The notes below the pieces were generated by a model. The model was not told the origin of the DNA. It did no database searches and worked only from the letters and a program-made list of their open reading frames with translations. A program made the position numbers and the translations under genes. Below are positions 47,937 to 58,000 of a stretch of DNA of 64,000 bases, one piece after another (the stretch's first letter is position 1; the number at the start of each line of letters is the position of its first letter). Origin of the DNA: Pseudarthrobacter psychrotolerans (GTDB lineage: Bacteria; Actinomycetota; Actinomycetes; Actinomycetales; Micrococcaceae); contig NZ_CP047898.1 of assembly GCF_009911795.1 (NCBI RefSeq), forward strand, positions 558,001-622,000, in the 5' to 3' direction.

Positions 47937-49538
47937 ATGCAGGACCTTGGAATCATCAGCCCGGGCCTCGAGGAGTTCCGCGAACTCGCCGGCAACAGCC
48001 GGGTCATCCCCGTCACGCTCAAAGTGCTGGCAGACGCGGAGACCCCTATCGGCCTCTACCGGAAGCTTGCCCAGGGCCAGCCCGGCACGTTCCTGATGGA
48101 GTCCGCAGCGGTGGGCGGCACGTGGTCGCGGTATTCCTTCATCGGCGCGAAGTCCCGGGCAACCCTGACCACCAAGGACGGCCAGGCGCACTGGCTGGGC
48201 CAGCCCCCTGCGGGCGTTCCCCTGGACGGCAACCCCGTGGACGCCATCCGCGACACCATCGAAGCGCTGCGGACCAGCAGGTTCGACGGCCTGCCGCCCT
48301 TCACCTCCGGACTTGTCGGCTTCCTGGGCTGGGAGACTGTCCGCCATTGGGAACGGCTGACCAGCCCGCCGGAGGATGACCTCCACCTGCCCGAGATGGC
48401 GCTGAACCTGGTCACAGACATGGCAGTGCACGACAACCATGACGGCACCGTGCTGCTGATCGCCAATGCCATCAATTTCGACGGCAGCTCCGACCGCGTT
48501 GACGAGGCCTGGGAAGATGCCGTGGCACGGGTCAAGGCCCTCCTCACCCGGATCAGCACGCCCGTGGCCCAGCCGGTTTCCGTGCTGGAACCCGCCGCCC
48601 TGGATTTCGCCTCCAGCGTCGAGGAAAGGTGGGACGAACCCTCCTACCTGGCCGCACTTGACCGCGGCAAGGAAGCCATAGTGGACGGCGAAGTGTTCCA
48701 GGTGGTGATTTCACGCCGCTTCGAGATGGAGTGCGGAGCCTCGCCCCTGGACGTGTACCGGGTCCTGCGCAACACCAACCCCAGCCCGTACATGTACATC
48801 TTCAGCCTCGAAGACGCCGACGGCCGGGAGTACTCGATCGTTGGGTCCTCGCCCGAGGCACTGGTGACGGTGACCGGTGAGGAAGTCATCACCCACCCGA
48901 TCGCCGGTTCACGGCCCCGCGGCAAAACCGTGGAGGGAGACAAAGCCCTCGCCGAGGAACTGCTGGCCGACCAGAAGGAACGCGCCGAACACCTGATGCT
49001 CGTGGACCTCTCCCGCAACGATCTGTCCAAGGTCTGCGTCGCGGGAACCGTGGACGTCACCCAGTTCATGGAGGTGGAGCGGTTCAGCCACATCATGCAC
49101 CTGGTCTCCACTGTGGTTGGCAAGCTGTCCCCGGATGCCAACGCCTACGACGTCCTGAAAGCGACGTTCCCCGCAGGCACCCTGTCCGGTGCCCCAAAGC
49201 CCCGGGCACTGCGCCTGCTGGACGAGCTTGAACCGCACCGACGCGGCATCTACGGCGGCGTGGTGGGCTACCTCGACTTCGCCGGCGACATGGACATGGC
49301 CATTGCCATCCGCTCAGCCCTTCTCCGCGAAGGACGCGCCTACGTCCAGGCCGGTGGAGGCATCGTGGCGGACTCGGTGAACCCCACAGAAGCGCTGGAG
49401 ACCGTGAACAAGGCGGCCGCTCCACTCCGTGCCGTGCACACCGCCGGATCACTGCACAACATTGCGGCGGAATCGCTCCCGGGCACCTCTCACATCAGCG
49501 ACGTCGGCACCGCCGGGGAAAGCCAGGGCGCCGAATGA
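47937..49538 (+). CDS. trpE: anthranilate synthase component I
   Basis: Makes anthranilate from chorismate with glutamine-derived ammonia from TrpG (not in the window). 533 residues: the N-terminal feedback region, GEVFQVVISRRFEMECGA, SPEALVTVTGEEVITHPIAGSRPRG, LMLVDLSRNDLSKVC, and the chorismate-site GTLSGAPKPRALRLLDELEPHRRGIYGGVVGYL. ATG 47937 with a weak RBS. The stop overlaps the membrane-protein gene (ATGA). Confidence 0.94.
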   Translation: MQDLGIISPGLEEFRELAGNSRVIPVTLKVLADAETPIGLYRKLAQGQPGTFLMESAAVGGTWSRYSFIGAKSRATLTTKDGQAHWLGQPPAGVPLDGNPVDAIRDTIEALRTSRFDGLPPFTSGLVGFLGWETVRHWERLTSPPEDDLHLPEMALNLVTDMAVHDNHDGTVLLIANAINFDGSSDRVDEAWEDAVARVKALLTRISTPVAQPVSVLEPAALDFASSVEERWDEPSYLAALDRGKEAIVDGEVFQVVISRRFEMECGASPLDVYRVLRNTNPSPYMYIFSLEDADGREYSIVGSSPEALVTVTGEEVITHPIAGSRPRGKTVEGDKALAEELLADQKERAEHLMLVDLSRNDLSKVCVAGTVDVTQFMEVERFSHIMHLVSTVVGKLSPDANAYDVLKATFPAGTLSGAPKPRALRLLDELEPHRRGIYGGVVGYLDFAGDMDMAIAIRSALLREGRAYVQAGGGIVADSVNPTEALETVNKAAAPLRAVHTAGSLHNIAAESLPGTSHISDVGTAGESQGAE

Positions 49539-50137
49539 CGCCGGCCTGGGCCAGGAAATCCACGCTGGTACTGCTGATCGCCGTTCTTGCGCTGGCCGTC
49601 TTCGGTGCCACCACGCAGACCTGGATGACTGTCAGCCTAGACGCCAACCAGGTGGGCCAGGCCGCGGGGGACCAGAACACCCTTCCGGTCCAGGGCAGCA
49701 AAGCCGCCACTGCAGTGACGGCCCTGGCCGTCGTGGCCCTGGCGGGCGGACTGGCAGCATCCATCGCCGGAAAGTTCTCGCGGTGGGTCATCACCGCCCT
49801 CATCCTGTTGGCTTCCATAGGCATCATTGCCGCGGCCGCCACAGTGCTGGCTGACCCGCTGGGTGCCGCGCAGGGCTCCATCGCCGCTGCCACCGGGGTC
49901 ACCGGCGGCAACGCGGAAGTGGCGGTTACCGCCTTCCCTGTCCTCGCCGTCGTCGCCGGTGCCCTGCTGGCGCTGGCCGCGTTGCTGATCATCCCCGCCG
50001 GCCGGCACTGGAAGTCACGGACCAAATATGACGCGGCCATGTACGGGGCGCCCGCCGGCAGCACGGCGGCCGCCACCGGTCCGGTGGACGAGATCGACAG
50101 CTGGGACCGGCTCTCGCGCGGCGACGACCCCACCTGA
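49535..50137 (+). CDS. Trp biosynthesis-associated membrane protein (TIGR02234)
   Basis: 200 residues with four predicted membrane segments, at roughly residues 10-28, 55-75, 82-105 and 130-155. Signature: TQTWMTVSLD near the N-terminus and a polar C-terminus. This family sits in actinobacterial trp clusters (Rv1610-type) with unknown function. The start overlaps trpE. Confidence 0.85.
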   Translation: MTPAWARKSTLVLLIAVLALAVFGATTQTWMTVSLDANQVGQAAGDQNTLPVQGSKAATAVTALAVVALAGGLAASIAGKFSRWVITALILLASIGIIAAAATVLADPLGAAQGSIAAATGVTGGNAEVAVTAFPVLAVVAGALLALAALLIIPAGRHWKSRTKYDAAMYGAPAGSTAAATGPVDEIDSWDRLSRGDDPT

Positions 50138-50255
50138 ACCCCCGCTCGCAGCCAAACCCGAGCATCCCGCTAAAACCTGAGTCCGGTCTGCCGATAGGCA
50201 GGTCGCGGCCAAAAAATGGCAGAATGTAAGCAGTATTCATCCCGAGGAGATTCAC

Positions 50256-50543
50256 ATGAGCAAAGCACCCGCTTCCGTATCGAAATCAGGCACCCGGACC
50301 GTTGCCCCCGGCGCCGTTGACCACAGCCAGGACCTTGGCCACGGCAACAGCCCCGCGGCCTGGACCTGCGTCATCGTAATGCTGGTCGGCGCCCTCATCG
50401 CATCCATCGCGTTTGTCATCGCCAACACCCCCATCTTCATCGCCGGTGCCGCCGTGATGGTGGTCGGCCTGATCCTTGGCTACGTTATGCGCAAGGCCGG
50501 CTACGGCGTCGAAGGCAGCAAGCTGAAGGGCTCCGGCCACTGA
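50256..50543 (+). CDS. HGxxPAAW family small membrane protein
   Basis: 95 residues. The family hallmark HGNSPAAW occurs near residue 29-36, followed by two membrane segments (CVIVMLVGALIASIAFVIAN and IFIAGAAVMVVGLILGYVM) and a glycine-rich basic tail. RBS GAGGAGA precedes ATG 50256. Stop and trpC start share bases (TGATG). The function is unknown; the conserved location before trpC suggests a link to Trp metabolism. Confidence 0.87.
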   Translation: MSKAPASVSKSGTRTVAPGAVDHSQDLGHGNSPAAWTCVIVMLVGALIASIAFVIANTPIFIAGAAVMVVGLILGYVMRKAGYGVEGSKLKGSGH

Positions 50544-51364
50544 TGGCGACTGTTCTCGATGACATCAATGCCGGTGTCAGGGAGGATATGGAGGCCAGGA
50601 AGCGTCTCGTTTCGCTGGCGGAACTGAAGGACCGGGCTGCGGCCGCGGCACCCGCCCGGGACGCCTGGTCGGCCCTCGGCGGCACCGCGGCGCAGCGGGA
50701 CCAACTGAAGGTCATCGCGGAAATCAAGCGGCGCAGCCCGTCCAAGGGCGATCTCGCCACCATCGTGGATCCGGCATCGCTGGCAGAGCAATATGCCGAC
50801 GGCGGCGCAGCCGTGATCAGCGTCCTCACCGAAAAGCGGCGGTTCAACGGCTCCCTTGCGGACCTGGACGCCGTGCGTGCCCGCGTGGACATTCCGCTGC
50901 TCCGCAAGGATTTCACGCTCGACGAGTACCAGATCTGGGAGGCCCGCGCCCACGGCGCGGACCTGATCCTGCTCATCGTGGCGTCGCTCTCCGACAGCGA
51001 GCTCCGGGACTTCAGCGCGCTCAGCCGCGAACTCGGCATGAACGTGCTCGTGGAGACGCACACGGAAGAGGAAATCGAACGTGCCGTGGCGGCTGAGGCG
51101 CGCATCATCGGCGTCAACGTGCGCAACCTGAAGACGCTCGACGTCGACCGTTCAGTTTTCGCCTCACTTGCCGGACTGATTCCTGCCGAAGCGCTGGTCA
51201 TCGCCGAATCCGGTGTCCGCGGCGTGGACGACGTGACGCACTACGCCGCCAACGGCGCCAACGCCATCCTGGTGGGCGAGGCCCTGGTCAGCGACTCAAC
51301 GCCGCGTGACCGGATCGCCGAATTCACGGCGGCCGGCGCTGCCGCCATCGCCGCCCGGGCCTAG
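50543..51364 (+). CDS. trpC: indole-3-glycerol phosphate synthase
   Basis: Ring closure of CdRP in tryptophan synthesis. 273 residues, TIM barrel: KVIAEIKRRSPSKGDL, LLRKDFTLDEYQIWEARAHGADLILLIVA, IIGVNVRNLKTLDVD, and VIAESGVRGVDDV. Translation is probably coupled to the HGxxPAAW gene. trpD and trpF are absent; in actinobacteria PriA commonly supplies TrpF activity. Confidence 0.95.
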   Translation: MATVLDDINAGVREDMEARKRLVSLAELKDRAAAAAPARDAWSALGGTAAQRDQLKVIAEIKRRSPSKGDLATIVDPASLAEQYADGGAAVISVLTEKRRFNGSLADLDAVRARVDIPLLRKDFTLDEYQIWEARAHGADLILLIVASLSDSELRDFSALSRELGMNVLVETHTEEEIERAVAAEARIIGVNVRNLKTLDVDRSVFASLAGLIPAEALVIAESGVRGVDDVTHYAANGANAILVGEALVSDSTPRDRIAEFTAAGAAAIAARA

Positions 51365-51439
51365 TCCGGGCACCCGCCGGCCCTGGTGCCGGCGGCACAA
51401 CACTTCCGAACGATCAACTGGAACAGGACGGTGAGACTG

Positions 51440-52846
51440 ATGGTTGACGCACCCTCAGAAAACGCTGACAACAACGCTGCGGACGCTTTCCTGCAGGGCG
51501 GCTCGCTGAAGCACGCCCCGGGGCCGTACTTCGGCGGCTACGGCGGGCGCTGGATGCCGGAATCGCTGATCGCCGCCCTGGACGAGCTCGAAGACACCTT
51601 TGAAAAGGCCAAGGCAGATCCCGAATTCCTGGCCCAGCTCTCCGACCTGAATAAGAACTACTCCGGCCGCCCCTCGCTCCTGACCGAAGCCAAGCGGTTT
51701 TCCGAGCATGCCGGCGGTGCCCGGATCTTCCTCAAGCGCGAAGACCTCAACCACACCGGATCCCACAAGATCAACAACGTCCTGGGCCAGGCCCTGCTGG
51801 CCAAGCGCATGGGCAAAACCCGCGTGATCGCCGAGACCGGTGCCGGGCAGCACGGCGTTGCCAGCGCCACCGCCGCCGCGCTTCTTGGCCTGGAATGCGT
51901 TGTGTACATGGGCGCTGAAGACTGCCGTCGGCAGGCGCTGAACGTCGCCAGGATGCAGCTGCTCGGCGCCACCGTGGTGCCGGTGGTGAACGGTTCGCAG
52001 ACCCTCAAGGACGCCATCAACGACGCCCTCCGGGACTGGGTCAGCAACGTGGACAACACCCACTACCTGCTGGGCACCGCCGCCGGGGCGCACCCGTTCC
52101 CGGCCATGGTCCGTTTCTTCCACGAGGTCATCGGCGAGGAAGCCCGCGCCCAGATCCTGGAGCAGACCGGCAAACTGCCCGACGCCGTCTGCGCCTGTAT
52201 CGGCGGCGGTTCCAACGCAATCGGCATCTTCCACGGATTCCTGGATGATCCGTCCGTGAAGATCTACGGCTTTGAAGCCGGCGGCGACGGCGTGGACACC
52301 GGCCGGCACGCAGCAACGATCACCCTTGGCAAGCCCGGCGTCCTGCACGGCGCACGGTCCTACCTCATGCAGGACGACGACGGGCAGACGATCGAGTCCC
52401 ACTCGATTTCCGCAGGCCTGGACTACCCGGGCGTTGGCCCGGAGCACGCGTACCTGGCCGACATCGGACGTGTCAGCTACGAACCCATCACCGACAGCGA
52501 AGCAATGGATGCGTTCAAGCTGCTGTGCCGGACAGAAGGCATCATCCCAGCCATCGAGTCCTCACACGCCCTCGCCGGTGCCATCAAGGTTGGCAAGCGC
52601 CTCACCGAAGGCAGCGCTGACCCGTCCGAAACGGTGATCATCGTGAACCTTTCCGGCCGCGGCGACAAGGACGTGGAGACCGCCGCGGAATGGTTCGACA
52701 TGCTCGATGAGGAGGGCAAGGTCAAGGGCACCAACCTGTCTACCCGCAAGCCCAAGGGCCCTGCCGACCGGGCAGTAACTGAAGCCGTTCCCGCCACAGC
52801 CGCTCCTGCCAGCAGCGCCGCGGACAACAACGAGGACCAGAACTGA
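51440..52846 (+). CDS. trpB: tryptophan synthase beta chain
   Basis: PLP-dependent synthesis of Trp from indole and serine. 468 residues from ATG 51440 (AGGACGGTGAG RBS), preferred over an upstream in-frame ATG at 51386. PLP lysine Lys110 in [31 protein letters not shown] phosphate loop; and ESSHAL. A C-terminal extension of about 30 Ala/Pro-rich residues follows the catalytic domain. Overlaps trpA by one base. Confidence 0.96.
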   Translation: MVDAPSENADNNAADAFLQGGSLKHAPGPYFGGYGGRWMPESLIAALDELEDTFEKAKADPEFLAQLSDLNKNYSGRPSLLTEAKRFSEHAGGARIFLKREDLNHTGSHKINNVLGQALLAKRMGKTRVIAETGAGQHGVASATAAALLGLECVVYMGAEDCRRQALNVARMQLLGATVVPVVNGSQTLKDAINDALRDWVSNVDNTHYLLGTAAGAHPFPAMVRFFHEVIGEEARAQILEQTGKLPDAVCACIGGGSNAIGIFHGFLDDPSVKIYGFEAGGDGVDTGRHAATITLGKPGVLHGARSYLMQDDDGQTIESHSISAGLDYPGVGPEHAYLADIGRVSYEPITDSEAMDAFKLLCRTEGIIPAIESSHALAGAIKVGKRLTEGSADPSETVIIVNLSGRGDKDVETAAEWFDMLDEEGKVKGTNLSTRKPKGPADRAVTEAVPATAAPASSAADNNEDQN

Positions 52847-53652
52847 TGACTGAACAGACGGCCAGCAAGTCCGCCGCCGCCATCGACCGTGCACGGGACG
52901 CCGGCCGCTCAGCGCTCGTGTGCTACCTGCCTGCCGGGTACCCGGACGTCCAGGCCACCATCGACGCCGGCATTGCCATGGCGAAGAACGGTGCCGACCT
53001 GATCGAAATCGGCATTCCCTACTCGGATCCGGTCATGGACGGCCCTGTCATCCAGGCCGCCACCACCGAAGCCATCGCCAACGGATTCCGGGTCGAGAGC
53101 GTCTTTGACGTTGTCGCCGGCATCACGGCAGCCACCGACGTTGCCGTACTGGTGATGACCTACTGGAACCCCGTGGTCCGGATGGGTGTGGACGAGTTCT
53201 CTCGCCGGCTGGCGGAGGCCGGGGGAGCAGGGCTCATCACGCCTGACCTCATCCCGGACGAAGCATCGGAATGGTTCGCCGCCTCGGACAAGTACGGACT
53301 GGACCGCGTGTTCCTCGTGGCGCCGTCCTCCACTCCGGAGCGCCTGGCCATGACGGTCAAGGCAAGCAGGGGCTTTGTGTACGCCGTCTCCATTATGGGT
53401 GTGACGGGTACCCGCCAGGCTGTCAGCAGCAGCGCGGAGAAGCTCGTTGCCGACACGCATGCCGCCGGTGCCGAACGCGTGTGCGTGGGACTCGGTGTCT
53501 CCAACGCCAGCCACGTCCGCGAGATCGCAGCGTACGCAGACGGTGTCATCGTTGGCACCGCGCTTGTTGCCGCCATCCGCGACGGGGGAGTCGCCGCCGT
53601 CGCAGACCTCACCCGGGACCTGAGCGCAGGACTCGTCAGGGAAGAAGCCTAA
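52846..53652 (+). CDS. trpA: tryptophan synthase alpha chain
   Basis: Splits indole-3-glycerol phosphate to indole, which passes through a tunnel to TrpB. 268 residues: CYLPAGYPDV, catalytic Glu in ADLIEIGIPYSDPVMDGPVIQ, GLITPDLIPDEA with catalytic Asp region, and GFVYAVSIMGVTG. The start overlaps the trpB stop. lgt follows after 5 bases. Confidence 0.96.
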   Translation: MTEQTASKSAAAIDRARDAGRSALVCYLPAGYPDVQATIDAGIAMAKNGADLIEIGIPYSDPVMDGPVIQAATTEAIANGFRVESVFDVVAGITAATDVAVLVMTYWNPVVRMGVDEFSRRLAEAGGAGLITPDLIPDEASEWFAASDKYGLDRVFLVAPSSTPERLAMTVKASRGFVYAVSIMGVTGTRQAVSSSAEKLVADTHAAGAERVCVGLGVSNASHVREIAAYADGVIVGTALVAAIRDGGVAAVADLTRDLSAGLVREEA

Positions 53653-53657
53653 CCACC

Positions 53658-54824
53658 ATGCAGATCCTCTTTCAGGCCGCCGCCCTGGTGCCGGCCAGCA
53701 TCCCCAGCCCGGACTGGTCCGGCTTCGACATCCCGCTGCCGTGGGGGACTCTGCGGATCCACGCCTATGCCCTGTGCATCCTCGCCGGGATCATCGCCGG
53801 CCTGTGGCTCACGTCCGTCAGGTGGGCCCGCCGCGGTGCGCCTGAAGGCAGCGTCTGGGACATCGTCATCTGGGCGATTCCCTTCGGTATCATCGGCGGC
53901 CGCCTCTACCACGTGGTTTCGTCCCCGGACGCCTACTTCGGGCCCGGCTTCGACGGGACCGGGGACCTGTGGCTCATCCCGCAGATCCAGCGGGGCGGAC
54001 TGGGAATCTGGGGCGCGGTGGTTCTGGGCGTCCTGGGCGCCTGGATCGGCTGCCGCCGGTCCGGCGTGAAACTCACCGCCTTCCTGGACGCCGCTGCACC
54101 CGGACTGCTGCTGGCCCAGGCCGTTGGCCGCTGGGGAAACTACTTCAACCAGGAACTCTTCGGCGGGCCCACCACCCTGCCGTGGGGCCTCCAGATTGAT
54201 GCGGACAATCCCAACTTCCCCGCCGGCATGCCGGTGGATACACTCTTCCACCCCACCTTCCTGTATGAGTCGCTCTGGAACATCGCCGGCGTGCTCATCC
54301 TGCTGGCACTGGACCGCCGGTTCCACTTCCGGCGCGCCCGGCTCTTCTGGCTCTACGCCATGTATTACACGCTGGGCCGCGTCTGGATCGAAGCCATGCG
54401 GATCGACGATGCCGAACAGATCGACCTCTTCGGCATCACCACCAGGCTCAACGTCTGGACCAGCATCTTTGTCTTTGTGGCAGCACTGATTGTGTTCGTC
54501 CTCGTGGGATTGAAGGGCCGCCCCGAACCGGACACTCCTTTCCTTGCTGGCCGCGAACCGGCAGCGGACGAGGCCCCGGACGATGCCCCGGACGATGCCG
54601 AGGCGGATGTCCCGGCTGTCCGCGATACGGATTCTGTTGTCTCAGATAGTGAATCGCGTGATAATCTCCCTGATAATGAAAACGGTTCCGGGCACCCTTC
54701 CACCCAAACGGAAGAGGAACCGGCGTTCCGGGACGGCAACAAGTCCGTTCCAGAGCAGCCGGTAACCGGAAGTTCCGGCCACAAGGCAACGGAATCCGCG
54801 CCGGAAGCAGGCACGAGCAAGTAG
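53658..54824 (+). CDS. lgt: prolipoprotein diacylglyceryl transferase
   Basis: Attaches diacylglyceryl to the lipobox Cys of prolipoproteins. 388 residues from ATG 53658. Seven-span core with FGIIGGRLYHV and the Lgt signature AVGRWGNYFNQELFGGPT, HPTFLYESLWNI and YTLGRVWIEAMRIDDA. An acidic, disordered tail of about 100 residues (EAPDDAPDDAEADVPA...) follows the last span. Last gene of the trp cluster. Confidence 0.94.
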   Translation: MQILFQAAALVPASIPSPDWSGFDIPLPWGTLRIHAYALCILAGIIAGLWLTSVRWARRGAPEGSVWDIVIWAIPFGIIGGRLYHVVSSPDAYFGPGFDGTGDLWLIPQIQRGGLGIWGAVVLGVLGAWIGCRRSGVKLTAFLDAAAPGLLLAQAVGRWGNYFNQELFGGPTTLPWGLQIDADNPNFPAGMPVDTLFHPTFLYESLWNIAGVLILLALDRRFHFRRARLFWLYAMYYTLGRVWIEAMRIDDAEQIDLFGITTRLNVWTSIFVFVAALIVFVLVGLKGRPEPDTPFLAGREPAADEAPDDAPDDAEADVPAVRDTDSVVSDSESRDNLPDNENGSGHPSTQTEEEPAFRDGNKSVPEQPVTGSSGHKATESAPEAGTSK

Positions 54825-54956
54825 GACGCCAGCACGGCAGGGTAGCAGAGTCACCACTCGGAGCGCCCAAACACCACAGCGTCGTGGCAACAGGGGCCAA
54901 CCGGTCAGCAGAGACCAGCTGGCCGGTCAAGCCCGGGTCAGTGGTCTGCGTAACTG

Positions 54957-54986
54957 TTAGTTCAGCAGGCCCCGCTGGCCTACAAT
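54957..54986 (+). promoter_or_regulatory. candidate promoter of gltB
   Basis: TTAGTT (54957-54962) and TACAAT (54981-54986) are separated by 18 bases, a plausible sigma-A-type promoter, giving a 5' leader of about 95 bases before gltB. The rest of the 264-base gap after lgt holds weak inverted repeats but no gene that I can support. The GGAGGAAGGA RBS lies at about 55070-55079. Confidence 0.5.
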
Positions 54987-55088
54987 TTCCAGTAAATAAC
55001 ACTTTGTTGTGCCCATCACAGTGGCGCTGACGAGTGGGGCCAACGGTGTCCCTTCCATACGCACGATCAGGAGGAAGGACGTCTCCCC

Positions 55089-58000
55089 ATGAGCCAAACT
55101 CTTCACACTCCCAGCTGGTCCGAACCGGACCAGCCTGTGGCTGCCATGTCGCCGTTTAAGCGCTTCGCCGCGCTACCCGAGGCCCGGGGCCTCTACAACC
55201 CAGAGAACGAAAAAGACGCCTGTGGCCTGGCGATCATCGCTACGCTCCGCGGCGAGCCCGGCTACGACATTGTCGACGCCGCGCTGACTGCGCTCCGCAA
55301 CCTGGAGCACCGTGGCGCTGTGGGTGCCGACGAGGGAACCGGTGACGGTGCCGGCCTGCTTATGCAGATCCCGGACGAGTTCTTCCGCGCCGTCACAGAG
55401 TTCGAACTCCCCGCACCGGGCCAGTTCATTGCCGGTACCGCCTTCCTCCCTGCAGAGCAGCGCGAAGCCGACGCCGCCAAGGCAGGCATCGAAGGCCTTG
55501 CCGCCGATGAAGGCCTGACCGTGCTCGGTTGGCGCGAAGTGCCCATCGTCGCAGACCTCGTGGGCGCCATGGCCCGCGCCTGCATGCCCTACTTCTCACA
55601 GCCCTTCCTTGCCTCGGCAACCGGCGAGGTACTGGACCGCAACGAGCTGGACTCACGCGCCTGGCGGATCCGCAAGCGCGCCCAGAACAAGTTCGGCGTG
55701 TACTTCCCGTCGCTGTCCTCGCGCACCATTGTCTACAAGGGCATGCTCACCACGGCCCAGCTTGAGCCGTTCTACCCCGATCTCTCGGACAAGCGATTCA
55801 AGACCAAGCTGGCGATCGTCCACTCGCGATTCTCCACCAACACGTTCCCCTCCTGGCCGCTGGCCCAGCCGTTCCGCACCATCGCCCACAACGGCGAAAT
55901 CAACACCGTCAAGGGCAACCGGAACTGGATGCGCGCCCGCCAGTCCCAGCTCGCCAACCCGCTGCTGGGTGACTCCCCGGAAGAGCTGTACCCCATCTGC
56001 ACCCCTGGTGCGTCAGACTCCGCGTCCTTCGACGAAGTCGCCGAGCTGCTCTGGCTTTCCGGCCGCCCCATCACGCACTCGATCATGATGATGATCCCCG
56101 AGGCCTGGGAAAACCACGCCACCATGGATCCGGCACGGCGTGCGTTCTACGAATACCACTCCCTGCTCATGGAGCCGTGGGACGGCCCCGCCGCAGTCTC
56201 CTTCACGGACGGCAACCTCGTCGGCGCCACCCTGGACCGCAACGGCCTGCGTCCGGGACGTTACTGGATCACTGAAGACGGGCTGATCATCTTCGCCTCC
56301 GAGGTGGGCGTGATCGACGTCGAACCTTCCAAGGTAATCAAGAAAGGCCGGGTTTCCCCGGGCAAGATGTTCCTGGTGGACACCGACGCCGGCCGCATCA
56401 TCGACGACGAAGAGGTCAAGGCCGAGGTCGCTGCTGCGAATCCTTGGGCCGAGTGGGTCAAGGACAACCTCATTGACCTCAAGGACCTCCCCGAGCGCGA
56501 GCACGTGGTCCACACGGCCGCGTCCGTCAACATCCGCCAGCGGACCTTCGGCTACACCACCGAAGAGCTGAAGATCCTGCTTGGTCCGATGGCCCGCACA
56601 GGCGCCGAGCCGCTGGGTGCCATGGGTTCGGACACCCCGATCGCAGTGCTGTCCAAGCGTCCCCGGCTGCTGTTCGACTACTTTGTGCAGTCCTTCGCGC
56701 AGGTCACCAACCCGCCGCTGGACGCCATCCGTGAAGAACTGGTCACGTCGCTGACCTGCGCCATCGGCCCGAACGGCAACCTGCTGGACACCAAACAGGT
56801 CCGCCAGCCTCAGGTTTCCCTGCCGTTCCCGGTGATCAACAACGACCAGCTCGCCAAGATCGCCAACATCGAAACTCCCGACGGCGACCGCGTGGCCATG
56901 AAGGTCCGCGGCCTGTACCGCCCCGAGGGCGGCGAGAACGCGCTGCGGGCCCGGCTCACCGAGATCTGCGAACAGGTGTCTGGCGCGATCAACCGCGGCG
57001 TGCAGTATGTTGTGCTGTCCGACCGTGACTCGAACGCACAGTGGGCCCCGATTCCTTCCCTGCTCCTGGTCAGCGCCGTGCACCACCACCTGCTGCGCAG
57101 CGCCAACCGCACCAAGACCGCCCTGGTGGTCGAGGCCGGCGACGTCCGCGAGACCCACCACGTGGCTGTCCTGATCGGCTACGGTGCCTCTGCCGTGAAC
57201 CCGTACCTGGCCATGGAATCTGTGGAGCAGCTCATCACCGCCGGTGACGTTGTTGGGGTCACCCCGCAGGACGGCGTCTACAACCTGATCAAGGGCCTCG
57301 GCAAGGGCGTCCTGAAGATCATGTCCAAGATGGGCATCTCTACCGTGGCGTCCTACACCGGTGCGCAGACGTTCGAGGCACTGGGCCTCGGACAGGAGCT
57401 GGTGGACGAGTTCTTCGCCGGCACGCATTCCCAGCTGGGCGGCGTGGGCCTGGACGTCATCGCCGCCGAAGTTTCGGCGCGGCACCAGATGGCCTACCCC
57501 GAAGGCGGCATCGAACTGCCGCACCGTCCGCTCCTGGGCGGCGGCGAATACCAGTGGCGCCGCGACGGTGAGCCGCACCTGTTCAACCCGGAGACTGTCT
57601 TCCGGCTGCAGCACGCCACGCGTGAGCGCCGCTATGACATTTTCAAGGCGTACACCAAGGGCGTGGATGACCAGTCCGAGAACCTGATGACCCTGCGCGG
57701 GCTGCTCAAGTTCAAGAATGACCGTCCTGCGGTTCCGTTGGAGGAAGTTGAGCCCGTCTCCAGCGTTGTGAAGCGTTTCTCCACCGGCGCCATGAGCTAC
57801 GGGTCCATCTCCAAGGAAGCCCACGAGACCCTCGCGATCGCCATGAACCAGTTGGGCGGCAAGTCCAACACCGGTGAAGGCGGCGAGGACGTGGACCGCC
57901 TGCTGGACCCGAAGCGCCGCTCTGCCGTCAAGCAGATCGCGTCGGGCCGGTTCGGCGTCACCAGCCTGTACCTGACCAACGCTGATGACATCCAGATCAA

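Noticed and set aside
54990..55088. Glutamine- or amino-acid-sensing riboswitch in the gltB leader
   Set aside because: No recognisable conserved core; only weak inverted repeats.
56013..57824. Long minus-strand open frame opposite gltB
   Set aside because: It is a shadow of the GC-rich gltB sequence; no RBS, no recognisable domain, and the plus strand carries glutamate synthase motifs.
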